From assembly GCF_040958095.1 (NCBI RefSeq), contig NC_091215.1, forward strand, positions 32,081,034 to 32,145,033: a DNA stretch of 64,000 nucleotides. The letters run 5' to 3'. Positions 22,392 through 34,765 of this stretch are shown one piece after another. The position numbers were made by a program, and so were the translations under genes. Below the pieces are notes generated by a model, which saw nothing but the letters and a program-made list of their open reading frames with translations, searched no databases and was not told where the DNA came from. This stretch comes from Procambarus clarkii (lineage: Eukaryota > Arthropoda > Malacostraca > Decapoda > Cambaridae). How positions within the stretch are numbered: position 1 is the first letter of the stretch; every line of letters starts with the position of its first letter.

Positions 22392-23167
22392 AAGGTATCC
22401 TCATTCAAAGTTCCCTTAGTTTCTCTTTATTGGTGTCCGGTCTGCAGGTCAGAGTATGTATCTCTCTCTCTATTAGACTCCTAACTGGAACATATGTCGT
22501 CTAACAAACATTTATTACACAAGAAAATAAAAATATAATGATTAGATGGTGCCTTGGACGGGGTCCCCAACTTGTAGCTCTGGTCTTAGTCACAGTCACT
22601 TCAGAAAATTCAATCAATTAAGCATCAGCTCAAGAATTTATGGCATACTTAAATATATATCAATCAAATACAAGTCATCGTCAATGGTATACACGTATTA
22701 AGATCAATATTTATCAGGCACATCCATAAATAATATTTAAATCAATTTACCTCCAATAACCTTGGACTATAACACTGTCACTGGTAGAGATTGTTGCCTC
22801 TATAACTGTCACTATTCTTCCATGTACTCTATTTACCAAAATGTTCATCACTAGGCTACTGCTTTATCAAATCTTTGGGCAAAAATCACTATCATCTGAG
22901 CTAGGCTTCTACATATAAAATCAATAATATTGAATAAATACCATCCCTCCTTTCAATGCGTCAGGTACACCAACATACACATACCTCTCACAAACACAGA
23001 CGACTAAAAGATCCTCCATATATTGTTTTGTAGATTGATCTCCCTTGTAATCAGACCGGATTCTTTTTTTGCCGATTAATCTTCTAGCAAACGAACAGTG
23101 GAATCATCCATCGGTTGGTCCTTGAGTAGACGTATACTTCTTACAGCTCCCATACATGAAACCGTAC
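22392..23167. other. unassigned AT-rich sequence
   Basis: No repeat or coding evidence beyond a short CT run near 22461. Confidence 0.4.
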
Positions 23168-23325
23168 GTTGACCAGACCACACACTAGAAGGTGAAGGGA
23201 CGACGACGTTTCGGTCCGTCCTGGACCATTCTCAAGTCGATTGTGAGAATGATCGACTTGAGAATGGTCCAGGACGGACCGAAACGTCGTCGTCCCTTCG
23301 CCTTCTAGTGTGTGGTCTGGTCAAC
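23168..23325. mobile_element. foldback element, 74-bp arms
   Basis: Arms 23168-23241 and 23252-23325 are reverse complements with one mismatch and a 10-base spacer. Each arm contains CCACACACTAGAAGG and GGACGACGACGTTTCGGTCC. The flanking TTTAGCCACGTTATTGTGAC (23331-23350) recurs in opposite orientation beside the related copy at 59521. Transcripts would form a long hairpin. Confidence 0.92.
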
Positions 23326-24252
23326 ATACTTTAGCCACGTTATTGTGACTCATCCCCTGCATGAAACCGCACCTACCATACATGAACCGCAGAACTGCAG
23401 GAGTGACGACGCTTGCTTCCAATGTCAAGCTGGCGCCTGGAACTTACCTCTACCAGGACGTCCTCAAATTCTTCATCCGACCATCACTGTCGACTTCTCT
23501 ATGTCCTGACTTGAGTGTGGGGTCAATACACAGGCAGCTACTCGGTTTACCTGTCAACAGATCCTCTTCGAGGATAAACAGACCTTGTGTTTGGGTCTAC
23601 CACGGTGGATCACCAGGGCACGACCACCCTATTGGCTTCAGGTCGTCCTTCTTGTCCCCACTACATGAGACGCACGCTACAAATCGTCCTGTTACTGGTC
23701 ATAGCACTTACTTCCTTCCAAGATCCCTGCAGAGTCCTCATTGAAACGTTAAAATATCTTCTTTCCTCATAAGTGAAGTGTGTGCTCTCCCCTTGACCTC
23801 ACTCTGACAAGTGACGTCGCAAACCCTCTGTGCACGTCACGCCACCAGCGATGACGTCCACACACGTCATGGCACGTCAGCGATGACGTCATCCCCTCCC
23901 CATGGGGTAATCCACATACCGTCGACATATCCTCCTGCTACCATAAAGTTGTTCATATTGGCCTTAATGTCTTTTCTGCCATATTCATTACATAGGATAT
24001 TGAAATGTATTTATTTGGTATATGTTGGAGCTATGAAGACACCATATTTTTGTGAAACATGAGACTCTCAAATTAACTTTTATATTATTAATTACATGTT
24101 GAATTCGTACTTGGGGGGGGGGGCGTTATTGCATGACCGAGGCACCGCAAGCTCTGCCAGATGCTAGCAACAGTAATTGTATTATATAAGCAGTGAACTT
24201 CCAGCTGTGGAATTGGCAGTTAAGCCCAGAAGGTAAGATTATCAGGATGATT
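23326..24252. other. unassigned sequence
   Basis: It contains a 127-codon plus frame at 23361-23744 without recognisable domains, a CRE-type TGACGTCA at 23884-23891 within a short run of ACGTCA motifs (23810-23892), and a G run near 24112. None is supported as a gene or promoter. Confidence 0.35.
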
Positions 24253-24365
24253 CGCTAGGACTATATAGCACAGGGAAGGGATACGATGGCCAACCACTTG
24301 CAATACTGGGAATAGAACCCCGAACCCGCAAGAAGCGAGGCCGACCATTCCATGTGGCTGGGCTT
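24253..24365 (-). mobile_element. degraded SINE-C
   Basis: It shares with other SINE-C copies ACTATATAGCAC, CCAACCACTT and AAGCGAGGCCG, with a deletion in the middle. The head lies at the high-coordinate end and the B-box region is worn. Confidence 0.45.
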
Positions 24366-24873
24366 TGTAAAGCCTGCAAGAGGACATCCGTGGAATAAGG
24401 CGTTAATAAACAAGGTGTCTGGAAAACAGTGCCAATAACGGGTGTCTAAGTGCCTCACTTTAAACTTATCTACAAAAGCCGTTCAGACGAGATTCTTATA
24501 AAAAAACAAGAGACAGAATGCAAGTGGCACTAATATATCCGTAATTGTAGACCCGTCCATGAAAAGCTGACTCTAGACTCTAGGGAAATGTCACAAATTT
24601 GCATATAGAGCTGCCCGAGTAAGAAGGGTCCATAGCCGGGTGCCAATTAAGTATTGAATATAAGACTGGTCCCCCTCTTCCCAAAAAGAAAAAAACCCTC
24701 TAACCGGTAGGCGTGCGGGTGGAGGGCCGGGCACTGGCACCCACAGTCAATAGGTGCCAGGTTAAGGCGGCGGCTCTCAGTGCCAGATGAGAAAAACGCG
24801 ACAGGAAGCAATTTGTGGTACACTTGAGAAACCAGCAGGGAAAATTGCCCGACCTTCCCTGGCATATCCCAGA

Positions 24874-25422
24874 GCAACCTAACGACCCCTACGTAACCTA
24901 ACGACCCCTACGTAACCTAACGACCCCTACGCAACCTAACGACCCCTACGTAACCTAACGACCCCTACGCAACCTAACGACCCCTACGCAACCTAACGAC
25001 CCCTACGTAACCTAACGACCCCTACGTAACCTAACGACCCCTACGCAACCTAACGACCCCTACGTAACCTAACGACCCCTACGTAACCTAACGACCCCTA
25101 CGTAACCTAACGACCCCTACGCAACCTAACGACCCCTACGCAACCTAACGACCCCTACGTAACCTAACGACCCCTACGCAACCTAACGACCCCTACGTAA
25201 CCTAACGACCCCTACGCAACCTAACGACTCCTACGTAACCTAACGACCCCTACGCAACCTAACGACCCCTACGTAACCTAACGACCCCTACGCAACCTAA
25301 CGACTCATACGCAACCTAACGACCCCTACGCAACCTAACGACCCCTACACAACCTAACGACCCCTACGCAACTAACGACCCCTACACAACCTAACGACCC
25401 CTACGCAACTAACGACCGCTAC
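24874..25422. repeat. 19-bp minisatellite with CCTAA motif, about 29 copies
   Basis: The unit is AACCTAACGACCCCTACGT, with GT/GC alternating at the last two positions and a few ACTC or ACAC variants. On the minus strand each unit contains TTAGG, the arthropod telomere motif, followed by a GTAGGGGTCG-type spacer. The right end decays by single-base losses. Confidence 0.97.
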
Positions 25423-25900
25423 GCCAGGGAGCTGCACTCTGGGTCCTCCCCCAACACTGCTTGGGTGTGGACGACACGTTGTCGCCATTTCATTAGCATT
25501 AGCACCCGAAATGTCCTATTTTAATGTCCTTAAACGACAACGATCAGAGAGAATGATGGGCCAATTTTAGCTTAATGCTTTTGTGTGTTTTTTAAATGAC
25601 ATTTCCTGACGGAACTTCATGAAATCCTAAACAAATTTTCTGATTACTCATTTGTTTGATACAAAGCACGAAATTATTTAAGATTTATTTATACATTTCC
25701 CTATGTGAAACATATATGCGAGCGAACTTGCAATTGCAAACAACAACATTATCACCGAGTTATATAATGGGTATATGAACACTAACCCCATATATTATAG
25801 ACAAGATAAATGTCCATAGAACTTAATACTGATTTAGGACGGAACCCCATTCTAATTTATCTCAGTTACGTTTTAATTTATTAGCAAAATCTCTCTCTCT
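25423..25900. other. unassigned AT-rich sequence
   Basis: Nothing recognisable. Confidence 0.45.
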
Positions 25901-25999
25901 CAAGTGGTGTGTTGGACGCCCCTTAAAGTGGTGTGTTGGACGCCCCTTAAAGTGGTGTGTTGGACGCCCCTTAAAGTGGTGTGTTGGACGCCCCTTAAA
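25901..25999. repeat. 24-bp minisatellite, 4 copies
   Basis: The unit core is GTGGTGTGTTGGACGCCCCT. The unit length is divisible by three, so one minus frame reads HFKGRPTH repeatedly; this is not evidence of a protein. Confidence 0.95.
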
Positions 26000-26517
26000 G
26001 TGGTAAGGTCTTGCAAGGTCTTGTAGTCTCGCTTTATAAGTTCTAATTCCTGGGATTATTTCCGTCCTCCTTTGTCTGTTCCCAAGACGGTCAGTTGTAC
26101 GGGACGGGGGGGTGTCCACGTTACCTGAACCCCGTCACCCTGACGTGAAGTGCACCTGTGTCTTGTTGGCGCTGGTCACTGCTGAGTACTCAGTCTTCCA
26201 TCCCAGGGATCACAGGCCACCCTCCCATCCCTGGTCTCGGCCCCCCACGCCTCCTTCCCATCCCAGGTCTCGGCCCTCACGCCTCCCTCCCATCCCATGA
26301 CCACGCTGCCATCATTCGGTCTTCATCAATTGCAATGTTTTCCTCCCTCAATGAGGTGAGCTCCGCCATCTTGGGGTTTGCACGACTCCTTCTTAGAATA
26401 GAATCAGCAACACGAAACTGTATTTATTTCAATCTCTGCAGTATCCTTAAAACATTGCATATCACATATGCAGACGATTTCACAGAAAATATAAACACAA
26501 ATAATATATAATTCTTA
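26000..26517. other. unassigned sequence
   Basis: CCATCCC- and CTCGGCC-containing short direct repeats at 26215-26300. No coding evidence. Confidence 0.4.
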
Positions 26518-26955
26518 TCGCTGGTGTGGGATGGGTGTTGTCTCATGCTGGTGTTGGCTGTAGGATGGGTGTTGACTCATGCTGGTGTTGGTTGTAGGAT
26601 GGGTGTTGTCTCATGCTGGTGTTGGCTGTAGGATGGGTGTTGACTCATGCTGGTGTTAGTTGTAGGATGGGTGTTGACTCATGCTGGTGTTGGCTGTAGG
26701 ATGGGTGTTGACTCATGCTGGTGTTGGTTGTAGGATGGGTGTTGACTCATGCTGGTGTTGGCTGTAGGATGGGTGTTGACTCATGTTGGTGTTGGTTGTA
26801 GGATGGGTGTTGACTCATGTTGGTGTTGGCTGTAGGATGGGTGTTGACTCATGCTGGTGTTGGCTGTAGGATGGGTGTTGACTCATGCTGGTGTTGGCTG
26901 TAGGATGGGTGTTGACTCATGCTGGTGTTGGCTGTAGGATGGGTGTTGACTCATG
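26518..26955. repeat. 34-bp minisatellite, about 13 copies
   Basis: The unit contains GGATGGGTGTTGACTCATGC and GGTGTTGG with a C/T alternation before TGTAGG. Confidence 0.97.
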
Positions 26956-27327
26956 TCTGTGTGCGTGTGCGGGACGCCACGAAGCTCTGCTCAGAGAATC
27001 AAGGAACACCAGAGTACAGCACCAAGCCGCCAACGGTGTGGAACACGTTCGCAATGTTAGAAGACTCAATGCTTGAAAAACTACTCCAAGATGAGACGCC
27101 CCACTCTCATAGATCGGGACCCAAGAGCCTGCATCTACTTGATGCAAACCAAGACTCACAATACATAATTCCAAGATGAAATACACATAAGAGCCAACTC
27201 CCCTCCCCCAAAGACCCCCTTCAAGAAACAGATGAATGTACGGGGTATTGAGTGTATCATAGGTGGAGTGTTGGTGTGTAATATGTGGAATATGTAGGAA
27301 GAACAGGATGCAGATGAGGGGTGTAGG
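26956..27327. other. unassigned sequence
   Basis: Small overlapping frames on both strands (26885-27389) without recognisable motifs. Confidence 0.35.
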
Positions 27328-27450
27328 GTGTACTCACTTAGATGTATTTTGTAGGGGTTGAGCTTCGGCGCTTTGGTCCTGCCTCTCAACCCACAATCAA
27401 CTGGGAGAACAGATTCCTGAGTCTATGGGGTCTCTCATGTGGATAGGGGA
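27328..27450 (-). pseudogene. degraded LINE-J 3' UTR
   Basis: Plus-strand GGGGTTGAGCTTCGGC, then TTTGGTCCTGCCTCTCAAC, CAATCAACTGG and TTCCTGAGTCTATGGG match the complement of the LINE-J tail with substitutions. Confidence 0.7.
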
Positions 27451-28114
27451 ATGTAGTGTGCAGTGTGGGGGAATTTTGATTGTGGGCAGGGAATTTTGAG
27501 TTCAGGCGGGGAATGTTGGGTATATGTGAATAACTGAAACATTGAATAAAACCTACGATTTCTCATCATTCTGACTGCTCTGAGTTTTCATACAAGCACA
27601 ACTACGATTAGCAAGACTTGTGAGGTAAGAAATATTAATATTTCCATCAAAAGTTAATAAATAACAATCACAGAAATAATGCGAACAATATTTACCTACT
27701 TTCCACAACAAAATAATCCACTCGATACAAAATAAACCCTCTTGACTCTTATTACACTGTATGCTGTAATCTGCCCAATACATAATCAACACTTACACCC
27801 ACGTGGGAGTAATATTGGGAAGCTAAGTACTTGACAATGTCAATAAATGCATCCTTTACATTTTATCGCAAATCAAAACACATTTTCCTCGATTACTGGT
27901 CGAAAGGATGGTTAAATCAGATCCTCGTACGTATAACCTATTAAAAACAGTTACCTGTTAAATTAATTACCTATTAAATCAATGTCCAATATGGCTTCCT
28001 CAAATGTCTTGATACTCAACTAACTTTTACAGTCATAAATTAGCTCGTGAGAGACCAGTTGAGACCTCGACCCACTGTGTCCAGGCCAGGGTGACCTAAG
28101 CCACCTTCCTCTTG
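27451..28114. other. unassigned AT-rich sequence
   Basis: Nothing recognisable. Confidence 0.4.
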
Positions 28115-28390
28115 CGTCCAGTGATGGTGACTGCATCTGCGTCCACGACGTTATGACGCATCTGCGTCCAGTGATGATGACTGCATCTGCGTCCACGACG
28201 TTATGACGCATCTGCGTCCAGTGACGATGACTGCATCTGCGTCCACGACGTTATGACGCATCTGCGTCCACGACGTTATGACGCATCTGCGTCCACGACG
28301 TTATGACGCATCTGCGTCCACGACGTTATGACGCATCTGCGTCCACGACGTTATGACGCATGTGCGTCCACGACGTAATGACGCAGATGT
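28115..28390. repeat. 25-bp minisatellite with nested longer unit
   Basis: The unit core is GCGTCCACGACGTTATGACG. The left part alternates with a related CCAGTGATGATGACTGCATC unit (50-bp period); the right part is a run of single units. Each unit carries TGACG half-sites of the CRE/ATF type. Confidence 0.95.
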
Positions 28391-29194
28391 TGCTGCCTTC
28401 AGTCATGTTAAAAAGGAGGATATGCAGTTGATAATGTTGACGGGTGAGCAGGATGTTGTCAAGTCCTGCCTCGGGAGCGCTTGCGGACAGGAACATGAAG
28501 GATCTGGTCCAAGAGACCACCAGTCCACACCAGCTTATACACACATCTCCGGGTCCAATTACAGTACCTGATAATACCAGGTAGGAACACCTCGTTCACA
28601 CACGGCTCAACACTCGACAGGACACGACACCCTCGCTTGCTGTCCCCCCACAACCAGGTTAGTTAACGTCACAATTCAACTTAATGTGGGCGAATTGTCT
28701 TCAAAATGACCTCGAATTCAACTTCAATTCTTGTCAACAACTCCATCATAATAATAATACATTCTCCTCTCTCAAGCTCCTGCTGATGAACCGTCAACTA
28801 TGTATCAACTTTGTGACTTTCTCGCCGCGCCGATTGAGCATGTCTGCTCCTTTTCAAGTAACTACGGGCTCACCATAGCCCGTGCTACTTGGGACTTTTT
28901 GTTCCAGGTAGCGAATCTTAAACAACAACAACTTTTCAAGTCTGAGGATCACAATGAGCTCCCGAGAGCAAGATCATTATCGTCTCTCGTTATGTTACAG
29001 AGTTGCTCGTTAATTGGTTGATATTTCCCCTCCCTCCAACACTCCTCACTCTCCCCCACTGGCTCAAGACTTTTCTATTTTCACAAATGTTAAACTTTCA
29101 CACAAATCAAATAAATGGCACAGTTCTCGAACCATAATTACTTTCTATAAGACGGAGAGGAGTGCGGGCGTGCGGCTCGTGGGGACTGTGTAGT
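28391..29194. other. unassigned sequence
   Basis: Nothing recognisable; AAC and ATA short runs only. Confidence 0.4.
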
Positions 29195-29885
29195 CTAACA
29201 CGTGCTGGTCTCATTGCCACGTGCTGGTCTCATTGTCACGTGCTGGTCTCATTGCCACGTGCTGGTCTCATTGTCACGTGCTGGTCTCATTGCCACGTGC
29301 TGGTCTCATTGTCACGTGCTGGTCTCATTGTCACGTGCTGGTCTCATTGTCACGTGCTGGTCTCATCGTCACGTGCTGGTCTCATTGTCACGTGCTGGTC
29401 TCATTGTCACGTGCTGGTCTCATTGTCACGTGCTGGTCACATCGTCACGTGCTGGTCTCATCGTCACGTGCTGGTCTCATTGTCACGTGCTGGTCACATT
29501 GTCACGTGCTGGTCTCATTGTCACGTGCTGGTCACATCGTCACGTGCTGGTCTCATTGTCACGTGCTGGTCACATCGTCACGTGCTGGTCACATCGTCAC
29601 GTGCTGGTCTCATTGTCACGTGCTGGTCACATCGTCACGTGCTGGTCACATCGTCACGTGCTGGTCACATCGTCACGTGCTGGTCTCATTGTCACGTGCT
29701 GGTCTCATCGTCACGTGCTGGTCTCATCGTCACGTGCTGGTCTCATTGTCACGTGCTGGTCACATCGTCACGTGCTGGTCTCATTGTCACGTGCTGGTCT
29801 CATCGTCACGTGCTGGTCTCATCGTCACGTGCTGGTCTCATTGTCACGTGCTGGTCACATCGTCACGTGCTAGTCTCATTGTCAC
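29195..29885. repeat. 19-bp minisatellite, about 36 copies, one E-box per unit
   Basis: The unit is CACGTGCTGGTCTCATTGT with T/A (GTCTCAT or GTCACAT) and T/C (ATTGT or ATCGT) variants. Every unit has a perfect CACGTG palindrome. All three plus frames stay open through the array. Confidence 0.97.
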
Positions 29886-29899
29886 ATAACATCTCCGTC

Positions 29900-30556
29900 T
29901 CCCTCTAGTGAGGAAGGGGAAACAAGAGGGAAGGAGAGAGAGTGTGGGGTGGAGGTAATGACGGGGAGAGGGAAGGACAAAGGAGGAACGAAAAGGTAAT
30001 TAAACGATGTAAGGAAGAAAGAAAGGGAAAGGGAGAGGGAGAGAGAGTAAAATAGAAGCTCATACAGAGGGGGAAAGGACGACAGCAGAAAGGGAAATTA
30101 ACACGATATAATTACAGAGAATTGCGATCATATGACTGCAGAAACGAGGCGGGATACTGGTGGATTGCCAGGGAGACAGGAGAGGGAAGGGAGGGGTGAG
30201 AGGAAAGGGAAGGGAGGGGTGAGAGAAAAGGGAGGGGGGACCCGTAAATTGCAAGAAGATTATTGCAATTCACCTCACGCTGCTACTGGGATGAAATAAT
30301 ATCACCATTATTGAAAATATTAAGGTTAAATGGAGAAAAAATCAGATAGCGAACAAAGGAGCAGAGGCAGGAAGAGTGAGAGAAAGTGAAAGGGACGTGT
30401 GTAGAGGGAAAGTCAGCGGAAGAGTGAATATCAGAAGTAGAGAAATAGAGAGAAAGGGGAGGGGGGAGGGTAGTGTATGCAAGGAGATGGATAAAGATGT
30501 AGATGAAGAGATAAGAGGGAAAGAGGGGGGGCGGGGAGGAAGGAAGGAATTATCAA
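29900..30556. repeat. purine-rich tract next to SINE-C
   Basis: Long GGGAGG, GAAAGG and GAGAGA stretches without a fixed unit, broken by an AT-rich part at 30085-30130 and 30245-30340. Seen from the SINE-C at 30557-30724 (minus strand), this is downstream of its 3' end, so at least the nearest part may be its pyrimidine-rich tail. Confidence 0.6.
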
Positions 30557-30724
30557 GGGAAAGCGCCAAGCCATTACGACTATATTGCACTGGGAAGGGG
30601 TCAGGATAAGGATTTGGGATGGGACGGGGGTAAAGGAATGATGTCCAACCACTTGGACGATCGGGGATTGAACGCCGACCTGCACGAAGCGAGACCGTCG
30701 CTCTACCGTCCAGCCCAAGTGGTT
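30557..30724 (-). mobile_element. SINE-C, tRNA-derived
   Basis: The head on the minus strand starts GGACGGTAGAGCGACGGTCT (A box) and has GGCGTTCAATCCCCGA (B box). The A-box-to-anticodon region resembles tRNA-Ala (GGTAGAGCG and CTCGCTT). The body includes CAAGTGGTTGG, CCCATCCCAAATCC and AGTGCAATATAGTCGTAATG, and ends AATTCCTTCCTTCCTCC. Confidence 0.85.
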
Positions 30725-31439
30725 GGGGGGCGGGGAGGAGAACTGGTGTTTACAGAGGGAACGACTGTAACCACCTCATTCCGCTGCTTTATTTTACAGT
30801 GCAAGTTGTTGTAGTGTGGTAATGGAAGCTTTCCTCTCAAACCTGAGCCGGACATCTGCCTGCTGTGGCTTAACTGATGTTATAGGTGGTGATAACACAC
30901 TGAACGTTGGGGCTGATAACATAAGTGTGAACAGAGCGAGTGTGAGTGAAGAACAAGAATTATAAAGTGAACAAATTATGACTGAGTAAATAGGGACAAA
31001 GTTTTAAGTGCGCGTTTAAGTTCATTTATATCCATTCTATAGTACTGAGAAAATTGAAATAAATGATCAAGAGTGAACAGAAACAAAATAGGAATGTCAA
31101 TACGAACAACGAAAGTTTGACTGAAGAAATTGTAGTACAGTCGAGTTCGTTTCCGGTTCTCAATCGGGAATTCCGGGTTCGAATCTTGGGCTGATAAATG
31201 GACGAGATGAGAAAATCACGCCGTCCTGATCCAAAGATTTTCTCATAGATCTATCATACTATTGTGGTTCCCTTGTGTATTGGACAAGATGTTTGAGACA
31301 AGACGCCGCTCCCGCCCCTAGACGGACCTTCCTGGCATGTTAATTCACTCGAGGTCTGATGGCAAGAAACACTACAAGAATGTTCGTTACTGGCTGCCAA
31401 ACCATTATTGATTTTGTATTTACATGTTAAATTTCGTAG
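30725..31439. other. mostly unassigned sequence
   Basis: Near 31170-31215 a GGGTTCGAATCTTGGGC B-box-like sequence followed by GAGAAAATCACGCC may be a worn tRNA-derived fragment. Otherwise nothing is recognised. Confidence 0.35.
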
Positions 31440-31745
31440 CGCAGAACAGTCAAGGGAAAGTTAGTTAAGGTAAGGCAATGTTACTAACTAAAGACCAATT
31501 AGGTTATAAATTATGGGGAACGCTAACAATCTCTCAACCTGTTTCCTTTATGAGCTCAGGCAAGAGGTACATAATAATTTACACTTTGGAAATAATAAAG
31601 GGAATAGTTCCAAATCATCACATGGAAGTAACTCATCACGATAACAGAAGGCAACTCAGAATATATAAAACAACCCATTTGAAAAACTTTGTTAACAGAG
31701 AATTTTATAAACATTATTGTCTCAAGAGATGTCAGCACTCCCTTT
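31440..31745 (+). pseudogene. LINE-C-like ORF2 C-terminal fragment
   Basis: An open frame reads KRYIIIYTLEIIKGIVPN, then a short basic segment RRQLRIYKTTHLKN, and stops after LKRCQHSL. The block R-Y-I-I-Y-x-E/K-I-x-G-x-VPN is the conserved C-terminal part of CR1/L2-like LINEs, also seen at 46981-47211 (RYQIIYTWKILEGQVPN). Upstream codons are frame-shifted. Confidence 0.7.
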
Positions 31746-31779
31746 AAACATAAAAGGCATATACACAAGGAAATCACAA

Positions 31780-32035
31780 TACCTTGATATCTTTATTAGA
31801 AAATACTTGGAGCAGGACGAGGATCGAACCTGCGTCCTGGGGGTCACTCTTGACGCGCGCCTTAACCAGCGAGTATGCGGGTTATATATAAAATTTGGAC
31901 TGGCTAGCTGCTCGATGCCTCCAGACGCCTAGTGGGCCCCGGCGGATCCCAGGTTGTATAATCTTTGCAGATCGTGATCCATGGGTTAAGGCACATCTAT
32001 AATTGCTTTGAGCGCTGGATCATTCCTCATCCTGA
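31780..32035. mobile_element. SINE-D, second copy
   Basis: Minus-strand head: GGTTAAGGCGCGCGTCAAGA (A-box side) and GCAGGTTCGATCCTCG (B box, about 31821-31836). A CCCAGGTTGTATAATC spacer follows, and then a plus-strand ATGGGTTAAGGCACATCTAT, as in the copy at 20340-20645. The shared GGCCTCC/GCCCCCAGAC...TAGTGG block separates the two heads. Confidence 0.6.
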
Positions 32036-32049
32036 TTTCCTCATGAGGG

Positions 32050-32245
32050 GCATAACTAGTCGACCTCTCTTGGTGTTCAAAAGGGAACTTGATAAACAAC
32101 CCCCAAAGGATGCCTGATCAACCGAGCTGTGATTCATGTCAGATTGAGGGCAGCTGGTCAACAGACTGAAAATAACATCAACCAGCAGGCCTGGTCAGAG
32201 ACTGGGCCGCAGGGACACTGATCCTCGAAACAGCCAGGAGGAATG
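32050..32245 (+). pseudogene. LINE-P 3' end
   Basis: GGGAACTTGATAAAC (REL-DK codons), then CCAAAGGATGCCTGATCAAC, TGATTCATGTCAGATTGAGG and the tail GCAGGCCTGGTCAGAGACTG followed by GGCCGCAGGGACACTGAT. Stops are present; 5'-truncated. Confidence 0.75.
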
Positions 32246-33375
<1,130 letters not shown>

Positions 33376-33404
33376 GTTAGAGGAGAGGGAAGGGAACTAC
33401 CGGG

Positions 33405-33570
33405 AGAAAGCACCAAACCATTACGACTATATAGCATTGGGAAGGGGTCAGGATAAGCATTAGGGACGGGATCGAGGGAAACAATGATGCTCAACCACTT
33501 GGACAGTCGGGGATTGAACGCCGACCTGCACGAAGCGAGACCTTCGCTCTACCGTTCAGCCCGAGTGGTT
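33405..33570 (-). mobile_element. SINE-C copy
   Basis: The minus-strand head has GAACGGTAGAGCGAAGGTCT and GGCGTTCAATCCCCGA; the body ends with GCTTTCTCCCGGTAGTTCCC. It is well matched to the copies at 30557 and 42480. Confidence 0.85.
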
Positions 33571-33960
33571 GGTAGTGAGAGGGAGTAGACCCTGTGGAGT
33601 GCACAATGGAGTGGGGGGGGGTGACAGTTGCGTGCGCACGCAAGGGAGCATCAGTGAGTGTGGCTGTGGCGGAGGAGGGAGAGGCACTGCCAACAGGCAC
33701 CAGAGAACGTACTCTGCACCCCGATGGCCCTGGTGCAAGTTTGTGAATCTCGGCACAGAAACGTTGGCTCGTAAGCTAAATCTGGGTTTTGATTTCTCAT
33801 TGGTGCGGTGTTTGATGCTCGCGGGTATTGTCAATTCCCAATTTCTTTTCCTCGTCATCACAACCACCGCAAATCTCCCCTGGAAAATTTATTCCACTAT
33901 CTGGAAAACCATTCCTGGTTTACGTATTCCACCGGCAGGACATTACCATACATTATAGAA
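33571..33960. other. unassigned sequence
   Basis: Open frames from the neighbouring 23-bp array run into this stretch on both strands; no independent coding evidence. Confidence 0.35.
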
Positions 33961-34765
33961 GGTCTGAGCGGCACTTCCAGGCGGGCCGGAGCGGCACTTC
34001 CAGGCGGGCTGGAGCGGCACTTCCAGGCGGGCCGGAGCGCCACTTCCAGGCGGGCCGGAGCGCCACTTCTTGGCGGGTCGGAGCGGCACTTCCAGGCGGG
34101 TCGAAGCACTACTTCTTGGCGGGCCGGAGCGCCACTTCCAGGCGGACCGGAGCGCCACTTCCAGGCGGACCGGAGCTCCACTTCCAAGCGGGCCGGAGCC
34201 CCACTTCCAGGTGGGCCGGAGCCCCACTTCCAGGCGGACCGGAGCCCCACTTCCAGGCGGACCGGAGCCCCACTTCCAAGCGGGCCGGAGCCCCACTTCC
34301 AAGCGGGCCGGAGCCCCACTTCCAAGCGGGCCGGAGCAGCACTTCCAGGCGGGCCGGAGCCCCACTTCCAGGCGGACCGGAGCGCCACTTCCAGGCGGAC
34401 CGGAGCTCCACTTCCAAGCGGGCAGGAGCCCCACTTCCAGGTGGGCCGGAGCCCCACTTCCAGGCGGACCGGAGCCCCACTTCCAGGCGGGCCGGAGCCC
34501 CACTTCCAAGCGGGCCGGAGCCCCACTTCCAAGCGGGCCGGAGCAGCACTTCCAGGCGGGCCGGAGCCCCACTTCCAAGCGGGCCGGAGCCCCACTTCCA
34601 GGCGGGCCGGAGCCCCACTTCCAGGCGGGCCGGAGCCCCACTTCCAAGCGGGCCGGAGCCCCACTTCCAAGCGGGCCGGAGCCCCACTTCCAAGCGGGCC
34701 GGAGCCCTACTTCCAAGCGGGCCGGAGCCCCACTTCCAGGCGGACCGGAGCCCCACTTCCAGCCA
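33961..34765. repeat. 23-bp minisatellite, about 35 copies
   Basis: The unit core is GGAGCCCCACTTCCAAGCGG. Variants are CCC/CGC/CAGC before ACTTCC, AAGC/AGGC, and GGGCC/GGACC. The period is not a multiple of 3 and the unit lacks stops on both strands, so frames of 238-364 codons appear on both strands; they are not genes. Confidence 0.98.

Noticed and set aside
23361-23744. 127-codon plus-strand frame
   Set aside because: No motif and starts at the flank of the foldback element; chance openness is more likely.
23810-23892. Promoter with CRE sites
   Set aside because: TGACGTCA and ACGTCA motifs cluster, but no gene, TATA/Inr arrangement or conserved context is associated.
24874-25422. True telomere
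   Set aside because: The TTAGG motif is embedded in a 19-bp unit and the array is internal with decaying right edge.
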